From assembly GCA_009746045.1 (NCBI GenBank), contig RPFO01000106.1:1852211-1916210 (forward strand): DNA of 64,000 bases, given 5' to 3'. Shown piece after piece: positions 55,587-64,000 of this stretch; the stretch's first letter is position 1; every line of letters begins with the position of its first letter. The position numbers were made by a program, and so were the translations under genes. A model generated the notes under the pieces. The model did no database searches. It saw nothing but the letters and a program-made list of their open reading frames with translations, and was not told the DNA's origin. The stretch comes from Mesostigma viride (Eukaryota > Streptophyta > Mesostigmatophyceae > Mesostigmatales > Mesostigmataceae).

Positions 55587-55657
55587 TAAAGAGTACTCTA
55601 TTGCTATGGATATGCCTTCCAAGTGATAGGCTAGGATATAATGGCACGCAAACGCGA
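55587..55657. repeat. 70-bp direct repeat X flanking copy C, right
   Basis: Second copy of the segment at 54466-54534, preceded here by catgtata. Confidence 0.85.
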
Positions 55658-56158
55658 CACAGCCACGTGTCCATGCCACGACTGCTCTAGTCCAGCACCG
55701 TCCCAGCACCCAATTGGGCGCCGGCGGTGCTGGCACGTGTCCACTTAGGCTACAGGCGGGAGACTTAGACTAACTCCCACTTTAAGTTTTCTTTGGGTTT
55801 CAACAGAAACACACATAGCCATCAAATGGACGCAGCCATTCCCAATGCCTTAAAAAAACTGTCAGATAACCTACTAGGACCCAAAGGTCACCTCACACAT
55901 GTACAAGAGATGCATTAAAAAGGCCCCATGTCTCAAGCATGGTTTCTTAACTGAGTGAGATGGGTGCTCCAGGCCCCAGCATGTCATGGTCATCCAAACA
56001 AGTGTCTCACAAAATTTATTCAATAAATAACACATTCATCATGTCCCAACTTTCTAGACCAGTGCTTCTCACTGTCAGAAAACTACCCAGCTGCCACTGC
56101 AGCCTTTCAGCTGCAGTATTAGGCAGGGGGTCATGGGCTAACATGTACAATGTGCCAG
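55658..56158. other. 3' region of copia-like element 1
   Basis: No ORF. On the minus strand, downstream of the RNase H stop, aaagtgggagttag (plus 55768-55781) looks like a polypurine tract, so a 3' LTR may begin there. I could not find its partner. Confidence 0.4.
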
Positions 56159-57121
56159 TCACTTCAGACTGTAACCAGGGTTCATCAACCCATACAAGAC
56201 CTGGTATTGTGGTCCTGCTGCTTGTGGCACCTTGGTCAGTGCATCTGCAGCATTGTCTTTGTCCCTGACGTGGGCTTTAGACTCCAGGTACTTGCATTCC
56301 TGTTTTAGCACAATCCAATCCAGGTCCGAGTGTACAGCCAAAGGATTGGCAAGGAAAGAGATGATAGATTGAGAGTCAGTCAGCAAATGTGCTTTCACTC
56401 CTGCAGAGCTACCAGCCTGGTGTTGAAGCCAGACCAGCAAGTGATTGAGATACCTTGCATGCAAGACAGAAGATACCACAGCCCTGCATTCAGCTACATT
56501 GCTACTCACAGCTTTCCTCTTGTGCAATCTACTGAACCAGGAGACTAGTGACTTCTTCCCACCTTGGTTATGCAGGAAAAACAATCCAGCCTCTCTGGCT
56601 TGAACCTTGGTAACTACCCTGGACTCCATTGAACTATCCATCATGCACGTGATGTGAATGGGAGTAAACAGGTCCAGTGAGTGAAGCATCAAAGGTGGAC
56701 CATCATGCAACAACTGCTTGATTGCCCGTGCTCCTACCTCCTGTAGTACCTCATCATCTACCCTGCTCACAAAAGCCAGGTGGGGTGCACATGTAGCACA
56801 TAGCCAACCAAGCTTGCCTCTAATGGTAGGGCACATGTCAGGGGTGATGTGAACAGGCAGGACATCCAGACAAGACTTAATGTATTCAGCAGAGGCCTGC
56901 ATGGAACAAACCCAGCTGCCCTGCTGCTGCAGCAACTCAAGCATCATGCCACAGAACTTGACTGGCTCCTTGCCCAGCTCTAGCTGCTTGCCAATCTCAA
57001 AACTGGCAGACACCTGAGCTATGAAAGCATCCACTGCAGCTCTAGGACCTGAGATTAACTGATCATCCCCATGCCAGACAAACATCATCATTCCATCAGG
57101 GTGTGGGATGACAAACAGCAA
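56159..57121 (-). CDS. Copia-like element 1: end of RT and RNase H
   Basis: 320 codons from an internal open frame; the true protein continues from the upstream ORF. Residues 17-20 read HGDD (plus 57062-57073), where Ty1/copia RTs have YVDD. Then comes the RT thumb (GKEPVKFCGMMLELLQ) and RNase H, with CMMDSSMES, NVAECRAVV, LLTDSQSI and DNAADALTK supplying acidic residues in the right order. It overlaps the upstream ORF by 34 bases in another frame. Element 2 reads through this point in one frame, so a simple frameshift mutation is the likeliest cause. Confidence 0.85.
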   Translation of the reverse strand: MLFVIPHPDGMMMFVWHGDDQLISGPRAAVDAFIAQVSASFEIGKQLELGKEPVKFCGMMLELLQQQGSWVCSMQASAEYIKSCLDVLPVHITPDMCPTIRGKLGWLCATCAPHLAFVSRVDDEVLQEVGARAIKQLLHDGPPLMLHSLDLFTPIHITCMMDSSMESRVVTKVQAREAGLFFLHNQGGKKSLVSWFSRLHKRKAVSSNVAECRAVVSSVLHARYLNHLLVWLQHQAGSSAGVKAHLLTDSQSIISFLANPLAVHSDLDWIVLKQECKYLESKAHVRDKDNAADALTKVPQAAGPQYQVLYGLMNPGYSLK

Positions 57122-60100
57122 GGGTCAATGTCATCATAGGTGGCCCCTAGCTTCATGAATACCTCCTGTGCAGACAGCCTAAAAATTTTTGGAGCTGACT
57201 GCAACCCTTCAACCCCCAGGTTTGGCCTCAACAAGGGTTGAACAATATCCCTGTGCCACACCTTAGGAGTATTCACCACGTATACCTGACCTCTCCAGAC
57301 CTGCTGTGCTATGGCAGGGTCCCCCTTTAGAAAGGCTCTTTTGATATCTGTGGCTTTACACACATAATCCTTCCCTGTATTAAGCTGATGCAAAAACAAG
57401 GAAAGCAACACCTTGAGAGACGTTTGCTGAATACCAGGAGTATAAAGCTCAGCCTCTGTCAGCTCTGTAGAGCCCCTGAACTCAGTAACACATGGCCTAG
57501 CATGGAAAATGGGTGGTCCCCCATCAGCCTGAGGTTTATGCTTGCACACAAACTTTAACCTTAGCTTCTTGGCTCCAGCTGGCATAGCATCAAGAGGAGT
57601 CACAGGTGGTGTGTGTGTGGGACTACGTGCATCTGGAACAACCCACTCCTCCCTGGCTTTGGTAAAAGCCTCCAGCCACTTAAGAAACCCAATCTGCGTC
57701 TGGCAGTCCCGTACAATATCATCATAGGACAGGGGAGACATGGATGCAACATCCCATCTACCAAGCCCAAACGCTGAAGGGTGTAGCTTTTGAGAGTGTA
57801 TGAGGTCCTCCACACACGGTTCCTGACCTGGGAGGTACTTGGGCTTAACTGCATTGATGGCAGCATCCAACCCAGTGCTAATCTGGCTCAAAGGGATTTT
57901 AAAATGATCTAGAGGCACCTGTCCTACCCCTGCCACACTCAACCTCCCAGCTGAGATGACAACACCAGGGTAAGATACAAAAGGTTCCCCTAACAGGGCA
58001 TTCCCTGAGTAACCCTCAACCACCTGAAATGGAGTGGGCATACCCAAGATTTGAATGCTCACCTGACCTTTGACCTGCATTTTGGTTTTGCCTGAAAAAT
58101 CTGACACTCTAGCCCATGGTGAGGCCTTCATTTTCAGACCAGATACAGCTGCTGCACTGATGATACTCACCTGTGCTTGGGTGTCTACAGCCAAAATACT
58201 AGGATCTTGACCTGCATCCCCTACAGCATTGACCTGTGCTGTACCTGTTGCCACAACTGCTTTAGTGTTGTGTGCCTTGTGCAAGGCCTTAAGAATCTCA
58301 GCAAATGACTTCCTGGGAACGACAGGATCTGCTCTATTTTGTGACTCCTCCAGGTGTGAGGGAGGTGCTACCTGCTGCTCACCCTGTGCACCGTCCTCCT
58401 GCCCAGGTGGACTATTGGGTTGTAGTGGGGCTGCACTACTGAGGAACACAGGAGCTTCTACTGTGGTGCTAGTGCTTGCATCAATGACGTCCTTAGCCAA
58501 TTCATTGGGTGAGATCAATCCACCAGACTCCTGCTCTGAATCCATGTCCAAGAATTCTACCCCTGACACGTCTGCCAGTGGTGGGTAATAAAGCTTGAGT
58601 CTATGCTTGCTGACCACACGCTCTCTGTCATGTTGTATAGTGACTGCAGTCCCTTCTTCATGAATTTTGGTGACTACAGCTGGACCGTGCCATCTGGCAG
58701 AGTGTGCTCTTCCTCTGTCACCCTCTCTGAAAAACAACACATGGTCCCCCACTTCAAACACAGGCCTGGCATTATTTTTGTCTTTCTTTGCCAGCAACTT
58801 GGCTAAGTGCTGCCTTTGTGTGTTGTAGTGAGTGTGTACCTCTGAAGCATAGCTGCCTGACTGAAGGCCAGTTGGGGTGATTTCCCCAAAAGGTGAGGAC
58901 ATTATTGGTTTGGCGTTTAGCTGGGTAGTCACCCCTGCTGCCCAAGATGCCCTGTCAGCATAGCTACCAGAGTCAGCCAACCTGGATGGCATTTTTCTTA
59001 TCACATCCCTGATGGCTCTCATGGTACGTTCTACCAACCCCTGACGTTCATGATCTTGAGCCCCAGACACTTCTATCTTGGGCAGGTCATTCCTGTCCTG
59101 GATGCAGAGAAACTGCTGATCCAGCATTACTTTTTCAATGGGGTGAAAACGTGCCAAGGCTATCTGTAAAGCTCTGTGCAGCTGCTCTTTATCCATCCCA
59201 GGCAGGGGCTCCACTACCACAAACCTTGACCAGGCATCCTTTATGACTAGGTAGTATACCGTGTCCTTCACCACGTGTATAACATCCCCAACCAGTTTGC
59301 CTCTAGCCAGTGGTGGTGTGGCCACATGCCATTTTCTGGGCTTGGGAGCATATAGCTGACATTGCTCACAGTGCTTACGTACGTGCCTGCACGTCTGTTC
59401 CAGGTCATGGCCTTGTATTTTATTGGCTAGCCTTTCAGCCACAGCCTCATGGCCCATAACCTTGTGCAGTTGCTCTGCTAGAGCACCATACGTGATTACC
59501 TTTTCTGCTGCTGCACTAAGGGAAGCTATGGTGGGGTCACGCATCATGTGTGACAGTGTCATGTCATATGCCACTTCCCAATCCACATCATCACACTCAG
59601 GCAACACTTGGCAGACAGAAGGTAACAGGAAACCATTTGTGAAAAATGGTGAGGGTAGCTTACAGGTGTCACCCTGGTCTGCCGCCCCCGCGCGGTTGTA
59701 GCGCCCTGGCGTGGTCTTGTTGTGCCTGGGTGCCGTGCAGCGCGCTCCTGCTGCAATGGGGTGACGTGTTTTCCAGCATCCGGGACAAACATCAACGTCA
59801 GAACCATAGTCGGGTTTGCCCTTCCAGCAATCATCTTTTAGATGCCCCTTACAAAGGCACCTAGTGCAATGTTTGGTGGGGTCATGAGGTAACCTCTTGT
59901 CCCCCCCTGCTGGCTTAGCACCCCCTGGCTTGCTAGCTCCCCCACTTTGTTTTCTGTTTTTATTGTTATTGTTCTTCCCCCCCCCCTTGTTTCCACCTCC
60001 CCCACTTTTGTTGTTTTTGTTTTTATCCCCCCCCATTACCGCCTTTACCTGGGCTACCAGCGACTGCATCTGCTTCTTGGAGAGCCCCGTACCTGAGGCT

Positions 60101-60171
60101 TCCTCCCCCTTTACCTGCTTCACCTTTCCATCCTTGGCTGCAGCAGCAAACGGCTCTAGGCATTGCTGCAC
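57088..60171 (-). CDS. Copia-like element 1: gag zinc knuckle, integrase, retropepsin-like domain, RT
   Basis: 1027 codons. Order: Lys/Gly/Asn-rich basic segment (1-100); CCHC knuckle C102-C105-H110-C115; integrase HHCC (H236, H241, C268, C271); catalytic D296, D351, E381 (QGLVERTMR); integrase C-terminal domain (VGDHVLFFREGD, WHGPAVV, about 473-530); retropepsin-like domain about 655-755 with VDTQAQVSI (D663), VSDFSGKT and ALLGEPF; RT from about 870 with DIKRAFLKGD and GVEGLQSAPKIF. There is no protease between the knuckle and integrase. It begins after a stop, so most of gag is missing. PR after INT, with DTQ, is abnormal for Ty1/copia (PR-INT-RT-RH). Confidence 0.88.
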   Translation of the reverse strand: MQQCLEPFAAAAKDGKVKQVKGEEASGTGLSKKQMQSLVAQVKAVMGGDKNKNNKSGGGGNKGGGKNNNNKNRKQSGGASKPGGAKPAGGDKRLPHDPTKHCTRCLCKGHLKDDCWKGKPDYGSDVDVCPGCWKTRHPIAAGARCTAPRHNKTTPGRYNRAGAADQGDTCKLPSPFFTNGFLLPSVCQVLPECDDVDWEVAYDMTLSHMMRDPTIASLSAAAEKVITYGALAEQLHKVMGHEAVAERLANKIQGHDLEQTCRHVRKHCEQCQLYAPKPRKWHVATPPLARGKLVGDVIHVVKDTVYYLVIKDAWSRFVVVEPLPGMDKEQLHRALQIALARFHPIEKVMLDQQFLCIQDRNDLPKIEVSGAQDHERQGLVERTMRAIRDVIRKMPSRLADSGSYADRASWAAGVTTQLNAKPIMSSPFGEITPTGLQSGSYASEVHTHYNTQRQHLAKLLAKKDKNNARPVFEVGDHVLFFREGDRGRAHSARWHGPAVVTKIHEEGTAVTIQHDRERVVSKHRLKLYYPPLADVSGVEFLDMDSEQESGGLISPNELAKDVIDASTSTTVEAPVFLSSAAPLQPNSPPGQEDGAQGEQQVAPPSHLEESQNRADPVVPRKSFAEILKALHKAHNTKAVVATGTAQVNAVGDAGQDPSILAVDTQAQVSIISAAAVSGLKMKASPWARVSDFSGKTKMQVKGQVSIQILGMPTPFQVVEGYSGNALLGEPFVSYPGVVISAGRLSVAGVGQVPLDHFKIPLSQISTGLDAAINAVKPKYLPGQEPCVEDLIHSQKLHPSAFGLGRWDVASMSPLSYDDIVRDCQTQIGFLKWLEAFTKAREEWVVPDARSPTHTPPVTPLDAMPAGAKKLRLKFVCKHKPQADGGPPIFHARPCVTEFRGSTELTEAELYTPGIQQTSLKVLLSLFLHQLNTGKDYVCKATDIKRAFLKGDPAIAQQVWRGQVYVVNTPKVWHRDIVQPLLRPNLGVEGLQSAPKIFRLSAQEVFMKLGATYDDIDPCCLSSHTLME

Positions 60172-61620
60172 ATAGAGTTAAGCTTTCTTCGCACACGCAA
60201 TGTGAAGGATATGGTTGCAATGCAGCAATATGTGTGATATGGTTGGAAACGGAGCTTTGTTAAATCGGATAATGTTTACAGCGCTCAACACTTGAGGCTT
60301 GCACACGAGCTTGCCAAGTCAAGGCACAACACGTGAGGCGGGCTCGCAAGAGATGCCCATTTGGCACTGGCCTATTGTTTATATACTTGTGCACTGTGCT
60401 TGCTAGTCCTGAGCAGCCTAGGAGGCCTGCTCAGTAATAACACCCCCGGTACAGTATTCACTACCTGTACAGCGCCCAACTCCTATACAGTAGGTCTGCC
60501 ATACAGGCACAGTGACTACAGAGCACAGTCCACAGTGACTATTGCATCTGCACCTAGAAGTCCAGGACTAAGCCTGCGGTACCAACAGACCACAGGTTAA
60601 GGTTCCTATTTCCTGCGTACGACGTATTAATCCAATACCGTCGTAGGTACAGCACCTAATTCCTGTCAGCCCAGGAATTACTGTCGACCCCATATGTCGT
60701 CGGCAAATATTCACGTCCGACTTAGAAGAACAGCCGGCTCGCGCTCGCGCGCGACCGGGAAGTCGGAACGCCATAACTTTCTTGATACTTGTCGGAATGA
60801 ACTCGTTCCGGTGCCGCTGGAATCGCAGAGATATGCCGAATCAGGATCACGCCAATGCGCTTGGCGTTAACTCCAATCCTTTCTTTTCTTGAGCTGTAGC
60901 AGCTCACACAAGTCTACATACAAACACACACAATGGGTACTGGATATCCTCCCCAGACTACAAGTCACAACCCGCTGGGCATGACAGTCAGCTTGGATTC
61001 CTTATTATATGTACATAGCACCCATACTGGCTCAGGAGCACAAACAAATTACAATGAGTCCCTATCCCTTCACGGGAGGCTCGTTGTGTTACCCATGTAC
61101 AAGAGGTTGGCCAACTGTGGCAGCCCATAGGTGTTCAGTTAAGAACTTGAGAAGTATGTACAACCTTCAGGACCTTAGGCGAAACCCCACAGATCACCCA
61201 CAACAGCTCATCAGAAAACATTGCTGACCCCCAGACGGGAGTCGGCGCCGGTCTGCTGCCCCTTATCGAACCAGACACAACATCTACGCGAAGCACATGC
61301 AAAACACAAGCTCCTCTACTCGTTCCAACCGTGGAAAATCAGGGGACCTGTCGCCACCTCACCAGCATGGTGGATGGGTCAGCCAGTCCGTGAAACTCCG
61401 CCTTAAGACGGCACCAGGGAATCGAACCCCGCCCACAAACCACAGATCTGGGGAAACCTCAGACTGAGATGAAAACCCCAGATAGACATCTCTCCATCAG
61501 AGACAATGTCAGACATTCCCACACCAGAGACATGTCTCACCCCTCAAGGTGTGCTCAGGATTATGTACAATCAAGCTCCCAGCCTGATATCCAGAGACTT
61601 AAGCACCCAGCTCTCAGCTT
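60172..61620 (-). other. Region between the two copia-like elements, probably LTR and UTR sequence
   Basis: It should contain the 5' end of element 1 and the 3' end of element 2. On the minus strand AGTATATAAACAATAGG (near 60370-60385) is a good TATA-type promoter pointing towards element 1. CTTGAGGGGTGAGACA (near 61540) could be element 2's polypurine tract. GGGGTTCGATTCCCTGG near 61410 looks like a tRNA T-arm or Pol III B box. I could not pair LTRs, so borders stay open. Confidence 0.4.
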
Positions 61621-64000
61621 TTAGACAGATAGACCGACTTGACAGTCAGCATTCATGAGCTTCCTCAGTACATTGTACTGGGCTGGGGCCTTGTGTGGCA
61701 GCTTTGTCAATGCATCAGCAGGGTTCTCCTCGCCAGGGATATGCTTCAAGTCAACCAAACTGGCCAACTCCTTCAGCAACAAATAATCCAGGTCCCGGCT
61801 CCTGGCCAGCTGCTTGTGAACAAACTGGACCATACCCATGCTGTCTGTTAGCAACAACGTCTCCATCTGCAAGGTCCAAGGGGTAACTGAAGCCAGCTCC
61901 AGCATTAACTCCTTTATGTACAGGCTGGACTGGATCCCCTCGCATATGGCCCTGCATTCTGCCACATCTGAACTGATACAGACCCTCTTCTGCAGTCTGC
62001 TGTACCAGCTGAACAAACTTGCCCTGCTCTGATAAAAAGCAAACAGAGCAGCAGATCTCCCCCTGACCTTGGTAACCTGGCGAGCATCCATGGAACTGTC
62101 AACAAAGATCTCCAAGGTGATAGGCTGGGCAAAGTCAATCCCAGACAAAATCAGATCAGGGGTACTCTCCACCAACCGGGCTATGACTCGAGGCTTCTCA
62201 TCCTCAAGCACCTCATCAGGCATTCTGCTATGGACCATCAAAGACGGACCACAGATGCTGGCAAACCAGGCCCACATGCCTCTCAACTCAGGTCCTGCAG
62301 CCTGGGTGATCTTCTCTGGCAAGGCCTTCACAATGGTCTGTTTATAATCTCCTCCAGCCTGAAGCCTGATACTCCACTCCCCGTCCCTCCTGAACAGGGT
62401 AGCCTGCATTCCACAGAACACTACAGGCTTGTTGGGCTCCTGCCACAGCTCCTTGCCCAGTGAAAACTTGCCACTGATGACAGGAATAAACTTCTTCAGC
62501 CAGGTCGTGGGGGCTAGCAAATGCAGATCATCTCCATGCAAACTAGCATACACTGGCAGACCCTCCCATTGGGCCAGCAGCAAACAGGGATCAACTGAAG
62601 ACACTCTCAAGCCACACTCACTGATCAGAGCTTCCTGCAGCGTGAGTCTCCAGATGATTGGGCTCGACCTGAGTCCTTCCAGGCCCTTCAGAATAACCAG
62701 GAATTGTTGATGCAGCTCCAGCTTCCAGATGGCAGGCACCTCAACACAGTAAGGCTCATCCTGCTTCCACACCCTCCTGGCCACTTCTGGATCAGATTTT
62801 AAAAATGCCCTCTTGAAGTCCAGCAGCACTGATGACATAGCTGCTCCCCTGTTCAGCAACCCCACGTAGAGACATAGCAAAATTCTCCATGTGTCGTGTA
62901 GCATCCCTGGCGTGTATAGCTCCTCTCCTGGCAGACTCCCCGTGCCGTGATACTCATTCAGGACAGGCCTGACATGGGGCACTGATACCTCATCCACAAC
63001 CTTCCTCTTCAGCACAAATCTCAAAGCAAGCTTCCTTGATGCTGGGGGACGTCTGTCTGTTGGTGCAGCACACTCAAACTGCAACCACTCCTCCAATGCC
63101 TTGGAGAAGGCGAGCTTCCAAGCCTCAAACAAAGTAGGCGAGCTCATCTCTTGGACCAGCTGGTCATATGTCAAAGGAGAGTGTGCAGCAAGGCTCCTGT
63201 GAGTTATGCCAATACTGCTGGGGTGCAACACAGCTGGAATAACCAAACTGGCCGCTGGGGGCACCTCCCCTTCATCCCATTTTACACCCTTGACCGGCTT
63301 GGCCCTGCACCTGACTGGAAATGTTGTCCTGAAATTTTCTAGGGGAATCATCCCCCAGCCATCTCTTCTCAGAGCTGTAGCTCTGATAGAAATCCCAGGA
63401 TTGCCCAGAAAATTCTGACCCAAAATCACAGGGCCATCATAGTCCTCTAGGACAAGGAAGGTCACATCCACACCCATGACAGGGGCAGTAACCTCTCCCA
63501 ACACCCTTAGATGCGTCCTACCACTGAAATCAGACACCCAGGGGCAACTTGGTTCTCCGACCAGCAGTTCTCCTGTATGCTGAGGTCCCATGACAGAAAC
63601 CTGTGCATTGGTATCTATCTCCATGGCAGCTACCTCAGGTTCATCCAACTGGACAAGCTTGGACACCTTAGGCTCCTTCTTGGCTCTTTGCAAAGCCTGT
63701 ACAATATCTGATAGACGCACACCCCTAGGCCTGGTGTCGGGCCGTTCCGGAGGTGCAGCCTGTCCGCCTGCTTGCCCAACCACCGTATGTGAAGGTACCC
63801 CAGGGGCCGGGCCAGGGTCACCCTGAGGGCTCGATACAGCTGTAGCACCCTGATCAGGAAGCTCCACGTCACCCCCGCCTTGTACACCAGCGGGCACCTG
63901 GAAGAGGTCTCCTTGATTACCTCCCCGGGGACGGATCTTTGACCAGGACAGACGGTGCACTGCTTGGGAGCCATCAATGGCCACCCAGCACTTATGGCCA
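61621..64000 (-). CDS. Copia-like element 2: integrase end, retropepsin-like domain, RT, RNase H (partial)
   Basis: Runs off the window: the frame is open through 64000 upstream of the first in-frame start-like codon at 63984. The first residues (KCWVAIDGSQAVHRLSWSKI) look like the end of an integrase C-terminal domain. Counting from 63984, a retropepsin-like domain lies at about 115-205 with IDTNAQVSVM (D124-T-N), VSDFSGRT and VILGQNFL. RT follows, with LDFKRAFLKSDPE and GLEGLRSSPIIW, and HGDD at plus 62527-62538. RNase H has FVDSSMDAR, DVAECRAIC, LLTDSMGM and ENPADALTK. A single frame with no stops or shifts suggests recent activity. It is clearly related to element 1 but divergent across most of its length, so the two are separate families. 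Confidence 0.88.
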   Translation of the reverse strand, partial: GHKCWVAIDGSQAVHRLSWSKIRPRGGNQGDLFQVPAGVQGGGDVELPDQGATAVSSPQGDPGPAPGVPSHTVVGQAGGQAAPPERPDTRPRGVRLSDIVQALQRAKKEPKVSKLVQLDEPEVAAMEIDTNAQVSVMGPQHTGELLVGEPSCPWVSDFSGRTHLRVLGEVTAPVMGVDVTFLVLEDYDGPVILGQNFLGNPGISIRATALRRDGWGMIPLENFRTTFPVRCRAKPVKGVKWDEGEVPPAASLVIPAVLHPSSIGITHRSLAAHSPLTYDQLVQEMSSPTLFEAWKLAFSKALEEWLQFECAAPTDRRPPASRKLALRFVLKRKVVDEVSVPHVRPVLNEYHGTGSLPGEELYTPGMLHDTWRILLCLYVGLLNRGAAMSSVLLDFKRAFLKSDPEVARRVWKQDEPYCVEVPAIWKLELHQQFLVILKGLEGLRSSPIIWRLTLQEALISECGLRVSSVDPCLLLAQWEGLPVYASLHGDDLHLLAPTTWLKKFIPVISGKFSLGKELWQEPNKPVVFCGMQATLFRRDGEWSIRLQAGGDYKQTIVKALPEKITQAAGPELRGMWAWFASICGPSLMVHSRMPDEVLEDEKPRVIARLVESTPDLILSGIDFAQPITLEIFVDSSMDARQVTKVRGRSAALFAFYQSRASLFSWYSRLQKRVCISSDVAECRAICEGIQSSLYIKELMLELASVTPWTLQMETLLLTDSMGMVQFVHKQLARSRDLDYLLLKELASLVDLKHIPGEENPADALTKLPHKAPAQYNVLRKLMNADCQVGLSV

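Overview
The window looks like nuclear DNA of a plastid-bearing green-lineage eukaryote, most likely a green or streptophyte alga. Five host genes can be rebuilt from spliceosomal exons (GT-AG, mostly gtgagt/gtaagt/gtgggt donors). Four of them are plant-type or plastid-type proteins: a plastidic glucose transporter, a fibrillin, a SAL1 phosphatase beginning with the plant-type MAYEKEL start, and a plastid-targeted aspartic protease. A short CCCTAAA run of Arabidopsis-type telomere sequence fits the same lineage. I cannot name the species.

Layout. 1-1126: upstream DNA. 1127-9584 (+): ten-exon pGlcT-like plastid sugar transporter, rebuilt length 547 aa. 10296-14362: nested, 5'-truncated LINE copies, one with a clear target-site duplication (TSD). 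16056-17959 (-): four-exon plastid fibrillin (FBN6-like). An 809-bp gap separates it from the divergent SAL1 gene, 18769-27508 (+), eight exons, 356-codon frame, whose introns hold a large 19-bp minisatellite, other tandem arrays and a LINE. 29629-37738: LTR element with 780-bp LTRs that differ at about two positions and a 5-bp TSD, but a degenerate interior. 37854-39024: LINE-derived element carrying only ORF1, with TSD. 39408-42860 (-): two-exon aspartic protease with two retropepsin units; its intron carries MITEs. 43451-46675 (+): TCAIM-like J-domain protein, divergent from the protease. 46.9-55.6 kb: gene-poor, with LINE tails, a CACCCCTTTTT inverted-repeat block and a 1.05-kb segment in two full copies and one partial copy. 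56159-64000 (-): two Ty1/copia-like elements; the second runs off the window.

The two most unusual signals are these. (1) The two copia-like elements place a retropepsin-like domain between integrase and reverse transcriptase, not upstream of integrase. In both, the catalytic triplet reads DTQ or DTN instead of DTG/DSG, and the RT box reads HGDD. (2) Exon edges with their splice sites are repeatedly duplicated into the adjoining introns in pGlcT, FBN6 and SAL1, in copies ranging from nearly identical to strongly decayed. This looks like intron growth by tandem duplication across splice junctions.

The host genes point to plastid metabolism and signalling: glucose export from the stroma, plastoglobule/thylakoid lipid or carotenoid function, PAP (phosphoadenosine phosphate) turnover and plastid proteolysis. 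They are single eukaryotic genes, not operons. Two divergent pairs (FBN6/SAL1 and protease/TCAIM) share upstream DNA and could be co-regulated. All exon models were read by eye, without transcript support.
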